Assembly: GCA_022823235.1 (NCBI GenBank)
Contig: JAJDXO010000022.1
Span: 1 to 61,954 of the forward strand
Length of the DNA stretch: 61,954 nt
Reading direction: 5' to 3'
From: Rhodospirillales bacterium
Lineage (GTDB): Bacteria; Pseudomonadota; Alphaproteobacteria; Rhodospirillales; UBA2165
A model generated the notes under the pieces. It had not been told where the DNA came from. It was given only the letters and a program-made list of their open reading frames with translations, and searched no databases. This document shows, one piece after another, positions 51,842 through 60,773 of the stretch (the stretch's first letter is position 1; the number at the start of each line of letters is the position of its first letter). Both the position numbers and the translations under genes were made by a program.

Positions 51842-51869
51842 TGGACATTCATGGACATTAGTGGACATT
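51842..51869. repeat. Three TGGACATT units at exact 10-bp spacing
   Basis: TGGACATT starts at 51842, 51852 and 51862. The spacing of 10 places all three on the same face of the helix, as in a cooperative regulator-binding site. They lie about 305 bases upstream of dctP and about 320 before the HigA remnant. Confidence 0.6.
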
Positions 51870-52018
51870 TGATGACACCCGTTTGGGAGGTACCCCCCAA
51901 TTGGTTCGTACAAATTTGCATGGCTTCCCTCCAGACGCAGAACGCCGCCCCGTAGGCGGGACGGCACTCACCACTTCATATAGCCCGGACGGATGCCGGA
52001 TCAAGGGGGAGGCCAAAA

Positions 52019-52172
52019 AATCCCCCTCCCCCTTGACGGGGGAGGGTTGGGGTGGGGGTGAAAATGAAAGGGGGGGGTGAAACGGCAATCCCCCTCACCC
52101 AGCTACGGCTAGGCTCGCTTCGCTCGCCAACCCTCCGCATCCCTCTCCCTCCGGGGGAGAGGGAACGAAGCG
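52019..52172. repeat. G/C-rich palindromic repeat cluster
   Basis: Two 9-bp perfect hairpins, CCCTCCCCC/GGGGGAGGG (52024-52046) and CCCTCTCCC/GGGAGAGGG (52141-52163), flank further C- and G-rich tracts. Such strings are common intergenic repeats in alphaproteobacteria. The surrounding stretch from 51537 to 52192 holds no gene apart from the dctP promoter and this cluster. Confidence 0.65.
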
Positions 52173-52192
52173 CGTCCTTCCCGCCTGTTCAT

Positions 52193-52340
52193 TTATCCCG
52201 GGTGCGAGCCGGGGCAAGGGGTGAGGATGATATGGAAATTCTCCGTCACCAGCGGATCGCGCCGAGCGGCCAGCCCCGCGGCGGCCATGTCGAAGTTGGC
52301 TTGCATGTTGATCCAAAATCTCGAGCTTGACCCCGCAGCC
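52193..52340 (-). pseudogene. HigA-type antitoxin C-terminal fragment
   Basis: The minus strand reads SSSRFWINMQANFDMAAAGL followed by a short tail and TAA at 52195-52193. The FWINMQANFD pattern is the end of the XRE-family HigA antitoxin domain. The helix-turn-helix part upstream is missing and no HigB toxin is next to it, so it is a remnant. It was not supported by a complete frame, and the assignment is by motif only. Confidence 0.55.
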
Positions 52341-52448
52341 ACTGGATACCAGCGCGTTCTCCGAGACAAGGTCTTGATCCTTAGTCAGCAGGGGAAGCTC
52401 TGGTGGGTCCCGAAGGGTTCGAGTCTACTCCAGCAGAATCGGACACCT

Positions 52449-54164
52449 CTAAACGAAGGGTTCGACGCCGTCACACAGTGAGCGGATGGGTGACATCATC
52501 ATCTTGGCTCTCGCCTGGAGAAATCGATCATAATCATCAACAATCCTCGTTGCTCGCTGAGTTTCGTCCGTAATCATCGCATAACCACCGACCGAGAGCT
52601 CATCCAATGGAATCATGTGGGCCCTCAGTCTTCCCTCGATGGATGATTGCGTGCGTTCCTTGAGATAGACCAGCGGATCCTTGCGGGAGATATTGCGATT
52701 TGTCTTCCAAGTTACCAAGGCGCAATTCAACGCGCGGTATGCTCTGCTTTCACTAATTCCTCCATCATCCCTCAGCAGTGATACCGGAAAAAGGTGATGA
52801 TACTCGCGGGACGGCAAATGACTACGGCTCGCGGGTTCGTCATCTGCAAGGTCATTTGCCCCACGGCGAATGGACAAGGCCAGAATGCCACGCGCTAAGA
52901 TATCTTTCTTCTTCGGCCATCCAGCTCGGATCAGAGCGTCTTCATCAGGTAGCGGAAAATCGTGTTCGTTAAGAATAAAGTCCTCTGGCACTTCGCCGTT
53001 CCCAGAGATCAGCGCAACAAGGCCGCGGAGGTCTCGGAGCGAGCGTTGTGAGGCCGTGTTCTCATAACGCCGAGTCATGAACGAACGCCAAAGATACTGC
53101 CGTACGATTTTTCTTGCGTCGCCTCGGGCATCTAGATCGCTTGGCATGTGCTCATGGATCGCGGCAAGGACAGGTAGCACGGCAACTGTTGGCAAGCGAA
53201 CATCATCGAAAATGCGCTCTTCTTCTAGGCATTGAACCATCCAACGAGCACCCTCTACCAGGGCATCCCATTGTTCCATCAACCGCGGTAGGTCAAGCCG
53301 GTGGTAGCTTGCTTGCGTCGGTGGTCGGTCTTCGCGCATCGCGGCGACACTCAAAACGAAATCTTGAGGCAACGCATATGAGGATACGGCTGGCACCGCG
53401 GCGACGAGTTCGTTTACCCTTTGATGTAGCGATTCATCCGTAGCTTCTTCGACCTGAGCCACAATGATATCAAATGGAGTTAGCTTGACCGAGGAGGTAT
53501 TCAGTTTAATGAAGACGTCCAATGCCACATCCTTTGGAGTCGAGGCACGAAGCGCAAGGAACGGCACATTGTACGCATTGACCGCTTCGCGGAGATTTAT
53601 GATGTCGGTTAGGAGCTTGTTTTGAAGCTCGTCGTCCCCGTCGGAGGCCTCACCACACCAAGCGAGAATCTCTGACATTAGATCTCCAGGTCTTAGGAGT
53701 TTGAGTGGCACGCAGCCTCGGGACCATTGCTGTGCAGGGTCGTCCGCCCAAACAGGATACATGGTGCCATTCTTTTGCCACCGAGCCTGACTCCAAACGT
53801 ACGGCAGCATCCGGTTTTCGTGCTCTTCGTCCTGGTCGAAGTAGATGAAGTACGTTCGGTCTTCATAGAGATCGTTGAGACTCTTCCACAAAGCGGTTAA
53901 CCGCTGTTGGCCGTCCAAAAGGTGTTCACTCGCACGCTCTGTCGGTTCGGGCGCACCTTCCATAGTCCGGCTGACAAATTGCTCCGAGTCTCCGACTTCG
54001 AGAGTCAGTGCTGCCCCAGAGGGGAGACCTCGGATGACCGCCTCAAGAAGACCACCGACCTCGCCGTAACCCCACGCCTCGAAACGCTGGAACCGAGGTA
54101 GTCGAATTTGGCCGGTTTGAATGCGGTTGAACCACTCTGGCAAAAGACGATTTTGGGCCTCCAT
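52449..54164 (-). CDS. GmrSD-like DUF262/HNH (type IV restriction-like) protein
   Basis: 571 residues. The N-terminal DUF262 domain contains LLDGQQRLTALWKSL (DGQQR motif, near residue 83), used in GmrS-like proteins for nucleotide hydrolysis. The C-terminal DUF1524-like part contains REYHHLFPVSLL and then NCALVTWKTNRNISRKDP, the HNH-nuclease arrangement (HH, N). Both halves are in one chain, as in single-chain GmrSD enzymes that cut modified phage DNA. Related DGQQR/HNH proteins occur in phosphorothioate-linked and BREX-linked defence. It lies alone on the minus strand with an A/T-rich upstream region. Confidence 0.85.
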   Translation of the reverse strand: MEAQNRLLPEWFNRIQTGQIRLPRFQRFEAWGYGEVGGLLEAVIRGLPSGAALTLEVGDSEQFVSRTMEGAPEPTERASEHLLDGQQRLTALWKSLNDLYEDRTYFIYFDQDEEHENRMLPYVWSQARWQKNGTMYPVWADDPAQQWSRGCVPLKLLRPGDLMSEILAWCGEASDGDDELQNKLLTDIINLREAVNAYNVPFLALRASTPKDVALDVFIKLNTSSVKLTPFDIIVAQVEEATDESLHQRVNELVAAVPAVSSYALPQDFVLSVAAMREDRPPTQASYHRLDLPRLMEQWDALVEGARWMVQCLEEERIFDDVRLPTVAVLPVLAAIHEHMPSDLDARGDARKIVRQYLWRSFMTRRYENTASQRSLRDLRGLVALISGNGEVPEDFILNEHDFPLPDEDALIRAGWPKKKDILARGILALSIRRGANDLADDEPASRSHLPSREYHHLFPVSLLRDDGGISESRAYRALNCALVTWKTNRNISRKDPLVYLKERTQSSIEGRLRAHMIPLDELSVGGYAMITDETQRATRIVDDYDRFLQARAKMMMSPIRSLCDGVEPFV

Positions 54165-54390
54165 ATCGGGTGCAACCTCGCTTAGTAATAAATAGATTAG
54201 ACACTAATAATACTATTCTGTGGAATGTACAAAACAGCCAAAAGGCGACCAAGAACTCCTGCATTGACGCGTTCTGAGCCGATCTCATTTTGTCCCACCG
54301 GCCTGGAAGTCGCTGCTTCTAGCCTGAGATATCATGTCACCGACCACAGGGCGAAAAGCGTCACGTCCTGCACCTCAAAGCTTTGCTTAA

Positions 54391-55035
54391 TTAGATTGGA
54401 GGAAGCATAGATGCAAAATGCCCATAATCCCGAACTGCCGCATCAAGTTCTGATTTTGCCGCGAGACTCACATATTCTGCAAATGCCCGAGCTTGGCAGT
54501 TCACCTGCTTTGCAGGATTGAATTCGATATCCGTATAAGCATCGTACATAACATTCTTTTCGATCCAGTCGGCATGCTCTGCGAGGGCCCGAATGTAGAG
54601 CCAGTCATAAAACGCATTCTTGGGGAATAACGGGTACTGGCGACCCTCTAACTCAAACCCGATTAACCTGCCGCAGCTCAACTCACGGACAAATCGTTTG
54701 GCTTCGCGCGGTTCAAACTCGAAAATCTTTATAGAAGGGCCGCATAATTCGAAAACTTTGGAACCTTGATAGACGCTTTCCAAGGGAAATTTACCGCCCT
54801 CTATCTCTACCTTTAGGCTAAAAGCGCTTAATCGCCGACCAACCTTTTCGTCTGATTTACTTGAAATCTCTAAAATCCGCGTTAGACCGCTCTGCATCGC
54901 GGCAGAATGTAACGCTTCAATATTCTTCTTCTTCTGACTTTCCGCAAAGCCTGAAGACCACGCAAAATCAAAGACTCGCTCTTCAACGAGAGACGAATTG
55001 TCAAAGCTGGGAATGAAAACAGGCCGGCTTGCCAT
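54391..55035 (-). CDS. NADAR-type antitoxin partner of DarT
   Basis: 214 residues. The blocks LEISSKSDEKVGRRLSAFSLKVE, YQGSKVFELCGPS, LIGFELEGRQYPLFPKNAFYDWLYIRAL and YDAYTDIEFNPAKQVNCQARAFAEYVSL follow the NADAR antitoxin domain found beside DarT1 toxins (only parts are quoted). NADAR enzymes remove ADP-ribose from guanosine in DNA and so cancel the toxin. It starts within the stop codon region of darT (TAATG). The toxin-first order is usual for this subtype. Its G+C is clearly lower than the flanking chromosome. Confidence 0.75.
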   Translation of the reverse strand: MASRPVFIPSFDNSSLVEERVFDFAWSSGFAESQKKKNIEALHSAAMQSGLTRILEISSKSDEKVGRRLSAFSLKVEIEGGKFPLESVYQGSKVFELCGPSIKIFEFEPREAKRFVRELSCGRLIGFELEGRQYPLFPKNAFYDWLYIRALAEHADWIEKNVMYDAYTDIEFNPAKQVNCQARAFAEYVSLAAKSELDAAVRDYGHFASMLPPI

Positions 55036-55568
55036 TAGAAATAACCAAGTATTAGCTCTCGCGGCACGGAGTTGGGAACGAGCACCTCAATCCTCTCGGC
55101 TACGCGCAAACGGTGGTTTACTTCAGGATCGTTCCAATTGGTGCGGGTATAGAGGACTTCCACGTCCAATCGATCCACGGCTTCCTCCACTGGAAGAATT
55201 TCCACATTGTTCGCATTGGAAATCCCAAACGCTACCCTTACGTCAGGAATCTGAAGCACCTCCGGTTGTACCGCAAGATATCTCGGATTTGGTAGCCTGC
55301 CTTCCCGATGCGCTACGTATTTCATGCTGTGATTTTGTGTCATGCAAAGGCTCACACAGGGATCAATGCCACGGTCTCGGTCTAGTTGCCAGCTAAGTTC
55401 ATTGCCTCCCGTTGCAGCCGGCGGCCAAAGATTCCGCGCCCGCAATGCCTCCTTTGAAAGAATCCCGTGCTCTCCAATAGAAGAAAAATTTGCTTCGTCG
55501 GTGAAATGGTAGAGCGTTTTATGCTGAGTGCTGGCCCTAATAAATTTGACGAGTTCCTCAACTGTCAT
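55035..55568 (-). CDS. darT: DarT-family DNA ADP-ribosyltransferase toxin
   Basis: 177 residues; GGAAGG precedes the ATG. LYHFTDEANFSSIGEHGILS at residues 19-38 is the NAD-binding start of the DarT (DUF4433) domain, and RVAERIEVLVPNSVP near the C terminus carries the catalytic Glu of the AE pair. The length is normal to slightly short. DarT1-type enzymes attach ADP-ribose to guanosine bases in single-stranded DNA, stopping replication of phage or host. It is coupled to the NADAR gene by overlap. Upstream sequence is A/T-rich and likely contains the promoter. Confidence 0.78.
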   Translation of the reverse strand: MTVEELVKFIRASTQHKTLYHFTDEANFSSIGEHGILSKEALRARNLWPPAATGGNELSWQLDRDRGIDPCVSLCMTQNHSMKYVAHREGRLPNPRYLAVQPEVLQIPDVRVAFGISNANNVEILPVEEAVDRLDVEVLYTRTNWNDPEVNHRLRVAERIEVLVPNSVPRELILGYF

Positions 55569-56115
55569 ACTTGCCTTCCTACCCTCGAAACTAGCGAATA
55601 CAAGTTAGGTGATAGAGGGGATTTACTCTTTCCGATAGCCCAAGGTAGCAGAAATTGTGGCGCGCTGCGTTTCTGCGCCTCTGTAGAGCGATACCGCCGG
55701 AGAGAAGCAATGTCGCCCATGGTCCCAAGCGAACTCGGAATTGAACGCTGAGCACGTGATTAGTTCAAACTATTCGCGTAGCTTTGACCGCCCTCTGTGC
55801 ATCAAACTGACTAAACTTCTGGTCGTCGAAATTGGCCTCCAGAGACGTGTCGCCCGAATGGCCAGTTCTTGACCCCGGAGACGGTCTCTCGGTGCTCTGA
55901 ATTCACGAACAAGGTCCCACAAGCCCCAGTCACTGCGGCACACGCCGAGGCCATGGATTGGCGGCGAGAAGGGCCGAGAAAGACTGGTGGCGGGTGCGGT
56001 CTGATGCGAATCCGTCTGTAGAGAGTCGCAATGTTTGAAGTCGACTTGGAATCGGGACTGGGCGGGATGAGCCCTGCGAGGATTGTAATTTTGCGGTAAT
56101 CCTGTCCGCCGCGAC
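55569..56115. other. Intergenic region right of defence island 3
   Basis: No convincing gene. The left part holds the darT promoter region, A/T-rich. From about 55,810 the base composition returns to high G+C, which marks the edge of the acquired segment. No tRNA, integrase or clear terminal repeat was seen. Confidence 0.45.
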
Positions 56116-58458
56116 TCACACCGCCGTATCCGCGCCCGCCTGTCGGATCGCCCGCCAGACCTTTTCCGGGCTCGCCGGCATCTCGACCCGCGGCGCGCCG
56201 ATGCGGTGGAGCGCGTCGTTGACGGCGTTCATCACCGCCGGCATGGCGCCCACCGTCCCGGCCTCGCCCACACCCTTGACGCCGAGGGGGTTGCGTTCGG
56301 TCGGCACTTCGTTGGCGCTCAGACCGTAATGGCAGAAATCGTCGGCGCGGGGCATGACGTAATCCATGAACGAGCCGGACAGCAGCTGGCCCGATTCGGC
56401 GTCGTAGGCGACGTCCTCCATCAGGATTTGTCCCGCGCCCTGGGCGATGCCGCCGTGTATCTGGCCATCGAACAGCAGGGGATTGAGGATCGTGCCCGCA
56501 TCGTCGACGCACCGGTAGCCGACCAGCGAAACCTTCCCCGTGTCCGCGTCGATCTCCACTTCCGCCAGATGGGCGCCGTTGGGAAACGTGGCGCCCCCGT
56601 CCAAGGCGAAGTCGCCCCGCTCATAGAGGCCGGGCGAGACGCCGGGCGGCAGCTTGTTCTTCTGAAACGCCGCCCCGGCCACCTCTTCCAGATCCACCGT
56701 CCGGTCGGTGCCGGCGACGTTGAACGCGCCGTCCCGGTACTCGATGTCGTGGGCGCCCGCCTCGAGCAGATGGGCGGCGATGGCCTTCCCCTTTTCGATA
56801 ATCTTGTCCGCCGCCACCGCTATCGCGGAGCCCGCCAGAATCGCCGACCGCGCCCCGAATGTCCCCATCCCGGCGGTGACCTGGTCGGTGTCGCCGAAGC
56901 GGTAGCGGATGCGGTCCGGATCGACGCCGAGCCGGTCGGCGAGAATCTGGCGGAACGCCGTCTGGTGGCCCTGGCCGTGATCCATGGCGCCGCACAGAAG
57001 GGTAATGCCGCCGCCGCTGTCGAATCGAACCTCGGCGTGCTCGAAATTCGTGTTGCCCACGCCGCAGACCGTGTTGGACATGCCGATGCCGCGATACCTG
57101 CCGTGCTGCCGGGCCCGCCGCCAGCGCTCCTCGAAGGCGTCGTAGGCGCCCTCGGCAAGGCACTCATCCAAATTCCTCGGGAAATCGCCGCAATCGTAGG
57201 TAACCCCGAAGGCCGTCGTGTACGGCATCATATGGGCGCCGATCATGTTGCGGCGGCGCAGGTCGGCGGGGTCGATGCCCAGCCGGCGCGCCGCCTCGTC
57301 GACCATAACCTCGACCACGTGCGCCGGTTCGGGCTTGGCGCCGCCGCGGTAATGGGCGTTCAGCATGATGTTGGTGAATACCCCGGTTACCCGGGCATGA
57401 ACGGCGGGCGTCCGGTAAACCCCGGCCAATCCGGCGAGGCCGGCGGTCGCCGAAACCATGTTTCTGTCCGAGGCGAAATAGGCACCGACGGGAACCTTGG
57501 TGTGGGTGCGCAGCCCGAGGAACCGGTACTCGCCGTCGAGGGCCAGCTCCGCGTCGACCAGGCCGCCGCGCCCCTGATCGTCGGACAGCAGGCTCTCCGA
57601 GCGCTCGGCGATCCACTTGACCGGCCGCCCGACGATCTCCGAGGCCCAAAGCCCCAGCGCGTACTCGGGCGGGCAGCCGCCCCGGGTGCCGAAGCCGCCG
57701 CCCATATTGTCGCAGATGACCCGGAACTTTGCCTGCGGCTCGCCGAAAATCTGCTCGGCCAGCATCCCCCGGATGCGATGAACCGACTGCACCGTCGCCC
57801 GCAGGGTGTAGCGGTCCTCGAACGGGTCGTACTCGGCGATACAGCCGCGGTTTTCCATGGGACTGCCGGCGACCCGGTTGACGCAGACCCGATGGCGGAC
57901 GATATGGGCCGCCTCGGCGAACGCCGCATCGGCCGCCGCCGCATCGCCGACTTCGTGAAAGAACGCCTCGTTGCCGGGACTGTCCGCCCAAATGGCCGGC
58001 GCGTCCGGGGCGAGCGCCTCATCGACGCCGATGACGACCGGCAGCGGGGCGTACTCGACGCGGATCAGTTCGGCGGCGTCCTTGGCCTGATCCACCGTTT
58101 CGGCGACGACGAACGCCACCGCCTGTCCGGCGAACCGCACGCGGCCCTGCGCCAGGAGAGGCTGCGGCGTGTAGAGACCGGGCGAGCCGTCGCTTCGCCT
58201 GGTCGGACCTGTGATCTTCAGACTGCCGAGCCCCCGGGCCGCCAGTTCATCGCCGGTGAGAACCGCCAGGACTCCCGGCGCCGCCCGCGCGGCCGAAACA
58301 TCCATGCCGGCGATGTCGGCATGGGCGTGGGGCGACCGCAGGACGCAGGCCCGGGCCTGACGCGCCTCGGCGACATCGTCCACATACCGGCCCCGGCCCT
58401 GGAGGAGCCGCGAATCCTCGCCGCGCCGAACGGCATCGCCAATACGGACCTTGTTCAT
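56116..58458 (-). CDS. CoxL/XdhB-like molybdopterin hydroxylase large subunit
   Basis: 780 residues, the usual length. N-terminal DAVRRGEDSRLLQGRGRYVDDV is the family start. CDNMGGGFGTRGG is a cofactor-binding loop, and near the C terminus GVKGVGEAGTVGAMPA carries the catalytic Glu. The active-site loop at about residue 370 is NAHYRGGAKPEP, which is neither the AYRCSFR loop of true CO dehydrogenase nor exactly AYRGAGR of form II, but is closer to the latter. So it is probably an aldehyde or N-heterocycle/purine-type hydroxylase. The usual small (2Fe-2S) and medium (FAD) subunit genes are not in this window. Confidence 0.88.
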   Translation of the reverse strand: MNKVRIGDAVRRGEDSRLLQGRGRYVDDVAEARQARACVLRSPHAHADIAGMDVSAARAAPGVLAVLTGDELAARGLGSLKITGPTRRSDGSPGLYTPQPLLAQGRVRFAGQAVAFVVAETVDQAKDAAELIRVEYAPLPVVIGVDEALAPDAPAIWADSPGNEAFFHEVGDAAAADAAFAEAAHIVRHRVCVNRVAGSPMENRGCIAEYDPFEDRYTLRATVQSVHRIRGMLAEQIFGEPQAKFRVICDNMGGGFGTRGGCPPEYALGLWASEIVGRPVKWIAERSESLLSDDQGRGGLVDAELALDGEYRFLGLRTHTKVPVGAYFASDRNMVSATAGLAGLAGVYRTPAVHARVTGVFTNIMLNAHYRGGAKPEPAHVVEVMVDEAARRLGIDPADLRRRNMIGAHMMPYTTAFGVTYDCGDFPRNLDECLAEGAYDAFEERWRRARQHGRYRGIGMSNTVCGVGNTNFEHAEVRFDSGGGITLLCGAMDHGQGHQTAFRQILADRLGVDPDRIRYRFGDTDQVTAGMGTFGARSAILAGSAIAVAADKIIEKGKAIAAHLLEAGAHDIEYRDGAFNVAGTDRTVDLEEVAGAAFQKNKLPPGVSPGLYERGDFALDGGATFPNGAHLAEVEIDADTGKVSLVGYRCVDDAGTILNPLLFDGQIHGGIAQGAGQILMEDVAYDAESGQLLSGSFMDYVMPRADDFCHYGLSANEVPTERNPLGVKGVGEAGTVGAMPAVMNAVNDALHRIGAPRVEMPASPEKVWRAIRQAGADTAV

Positions 58459-58561
58459 CTGCTATCCCTTCCCCGGTCTGAAACACCAGCCGTCAATTTA
58501 GTCTCGTTGCCGGGCGGCGGGTAGCCCGCAGCCCCTCCATGGCGATCCGGGGACCCGATCC

Positions 58562-59302
58562 TCACAAAAGCAAACCGACCGCGCTCGCCGCCAGCAACAA
58601 TATGACCACGATCCTGAAAGTCCATTCGGGGAGCAGTCTGCCCAGGACCAGTCCCAACAACGTGCCGCCGGCCGTCGGCAGCGCCAGGGCAAGGACAAGG
58701 GGCATGACGGTGTCCGACAGTCCCGCCACGCCCCATTGCAACGTGAATGAAATCGGATAGGCGATCAGGAAGGCGGTCAGGGTCGTTGCTCGGACGGTAT
58801 CCTTGTTCTGGCGGATCGCCGTGGCGTAGGCGGCGATGGGGGGACCGGGCATGGCGAGCGTCGAGTTCAGAATGCCGGAGACACCCCCGACGGCGCCCCG
58901 CCGCCACCCATTGTCCCGGGTGAATATCGGAAACCGCTCGAGCAGGCCGGTCGCCAGAAACGCCATGAAGCCGACGGCGACGGCCGCCGCCATTTTGAGC
59001 TGGCCGATAGACAACAAACCGAACAATACGGCGCCGATGGGAGACCCGATGCAGATTCCGATCAGTATGGGCGTCAGCAGGGAGCGGTTCACCTTGGGCA
59101 ATGCCGACGGCGACACCAGAACGGCAATCAGCAGGCTGAGCAGGATGGACACCTGGATCGCCGAGGCGGTTCCCATGGCGAGGATGAGCGCCGGGCCGGC
59201 GATGACGCCGAAGCCGATGCCCGTCGCGGCCTGAAGAGCGGACGCGGCGATCACGACGGCCACGAGCAGCGCCGACAGTTCGGGCAGATCAAACAAGGCC
59301 AA
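58562..59302 (-). CDS. TauE/SafE-family membrane transporter
   Basis: 246 residues with about eight hydrophobic segments. The family has two inverted halves; here ASALQAATGIGFGVIAGPALILAMG marks the first and GGVSGILNSTLAMPGPPIAAYA the second. TauE/SafE proteins export sulfite, sulfoacetate or related small anions. It is encoded between an aldehyde dehydrogenase and the molybdopterin hydroxylase, same strand, and may remove a by-product of that pathway. Confidence 0.87.
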   Translation of the reverse strand: MALFDLPELSALLVAVVIAASALQAATGIGFGVIAGPALILAMGTASAIQVSILLSLLIAVLVSPSALPKVNRSLLTPILIGICIGSPIGAVLFGLLSIGQLKMAAAVAVGFMAFLATGLLERFPIFTRDNGWRRGAVGGVSGILNSTLAMPGPPIAAYATAIRQNKDTVRATTLTAFLIAYPISFTLQWGVAGLSDTVMPLVLALALPTAGGTLLGLVLGRLLPEWTFRIVVILLLAASAVGLLL

Positions 59303-59336
59303 CTCGCAATCGCGGCCGGGGCTTCCAGGCTTCCGG

Positions 59337-60761
59337 CTAGGAAAAGATAACCTGGATATCCGTGTACTCGGCCAGTCCTTCCTCGGCGAACTCGACGCCG
59401 ACGCCCGAGGACTTTCTGCCGCCGAAGGGGGCGTTGGGCTGGATCATGCCGTGCTTGTTGATCCATACCGAGCCGCACTCCAATTTCGCGCCGACCTGTT
59501 TGGCTTCGGTGATGTCCCGGCACCAGACCGAGCCGCCGAGGCCGTTGGGATTGTCGTTGGCTTTCTCGATGGCGTCGTCGACGGATTTATACCGGATGAC
59601 CGGCAGGGCCGGGCCGAATTGCTCTTCATCGACAAGCCGGTCGCCGTTTTCGAGGTCGGCGATGATGGTCAGCGGATAGAAATACCCCCTGTCGTCGCCC
59701 TTGCCGTTTTTCTTGAGCTTCTTGCTGCCGCCGAGCAGGACCCGGCCCTTTTTCTCCGCATCCTCGACGAGATCCGAGACGATGCCGTATTGCTTGAGGT
59801 TCTGCACGGGACCGATCACCACGTCGTCCTCGATGCCGTTCCCCATGGGCATTTTGCGGGCGAATTTGACCAGCTCCTCGCAAACCTCGTCATAGACGTC
59901 GTCGTGCACATAGAGCCGCTTCAGCGCCGCGCAGGTCTGCCCGCCATTGATGAAGGCGCCCCAGAACAAGCCTTCCGCGATCTGCCGCGGATCGACGTCG
60001 GGCAGGACGATGCCGGCATCGTTGCCGCCCAGTTCGAGGGTCATGCGTTTCATGGTCTCGGCGGCATTGGCGTAAATTTTCTGGCCGGTGCCGCAGGAGC
60101 CGGTGAACACGATCTTTCCGATGTCCTCGTGAGACGTCATGACCGGTCCGAGGCCGTCGTCGCCGGTAATGCAGTTGACAACGCCCTTGGGCAGGATTTC
60201 GTTCATCAGTTCGACGACGCGGAGGGTCGTCAGCGGGGTATAGGGCGAGGGTTTGCACACCACGGTATTGCCCGAAAGAACGGCCGGAACGATGTGCCAG
60301 ATGGCGATCAGCACGGGGAAATTCCACGGCAGGATGGACCCCACCACGCCGATCGGCCGCCGGTGCAGCTCCACCCGGCCTTCGTTGTTTTCCTGCAGGA
60401 CCTTCATGGGCAGCGACAGGCCGGCCGTGTATTGGGTCCAGGCGACAGCGCCGCCGATTTCCCAGCGGGAGCCGAGGCCGTTGAGCGGCTTGCCCTGTTC
60501 CGCCGTCAGCAGCTGCGCCAGTTCCTCGGCGTTCTGCTCGAGTTTCTCGGCGATTTTTTCGCACGCCACCTGACGCTTCCGCTCCGGCACATCGCGCCAT
60601 TTCCTGAAAGCGGTTTTCGCCGCGGCGACGGCATCGTTCACATCGTCTTCGGTTCCGAGGGGGGCGAGGCCCATGACTTTTTCGGTGGCCGGGTTCAGCA
60701 CCTCGAACAGCTGCCTGGTCGGCACCTTCTTGCCGTCGATGATCAGGCGGAACGGTTCCAT
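59337..60761 (-). CDS. Aldehyde dehydrogenase (NAD(P)-dependent)
   Basis: 474 residues. Catalytic Cys277 in NGGQTCAALKR and general base Glu243 in TLELGGNDAG. Other conserved parts are LPWNFPVL, the Rossmann part GKIVFTGSCGTGQ, and the end block PFGGRKSSGVGVEFAEEGL. It resembles the AldA / phenylacetaldehyde / gamma-aminobutyraldehyde group. It starts 12 bases after the stop of the unrecognised protein upstream, so the two are probably one operon, possibly together with the TauE-like exporter. Confidence 0.92.
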   Translation of the reverse strand: MEPFRLIIDGKKVPTRQLFEVLNPATEKVMGLAPLGTEDDVNDAVAAAKTAFRKWRDVPERKRQVACEKIAEKLEQNAEELAQLLTAEQGKPLNGLGSRWEIGGAVAWTQYTAGLSLPMKVLQENNEGRVELHRRPIGVVGSILPWNFPVLIAIWHIVPAVLSGNTVVCKPSPYTPLTTLRVVELMNEILPKGVVNCITGDDGLGPVMTSHEDIGKIVFTGSCGTGQKIYANAAETMKRMTLELGGNDAGIVLPDVDPRQIAEGLFWGAFINGGQTCAALKRLYVHDDVYDEVCEELVKFARKMPMGNGIEDDVVIGPVQNLKQYGIVSDLVEDAEKKGRVLLGGSKKLKKNGKGDDRGYFYPLTIIADLENGDRLVDEEQFGPALPVIRYKSVDDAIEKANDNPNGLGGSVWCRDITEAKQVGAKLECGSVWINKHGMIQPNAPFGGRKSSGVGVEFAEEGLAEYTDIQVIFS

Positions 60762-60773
60762 GATCTTCCTCCT

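Noticed and set aside
52395-52448. GGTTCGAGTC resembling a tRNA T-arm
   Set aside because: The flanking five bases on each side do not pair and no anticodon or acceptor stem is found.
55811-56512. 233-codon minus-strand frame
   Set aside because: Overlaps the end of the molybdopterin hydroxylase in another frame and is arginine-rich, as expected of a shadow frame.
56206-58524. 772-codon plus-strand frame
   Set aside because: Mirror of the molybdopterin hydroxylase gene, which has complete family motifs.
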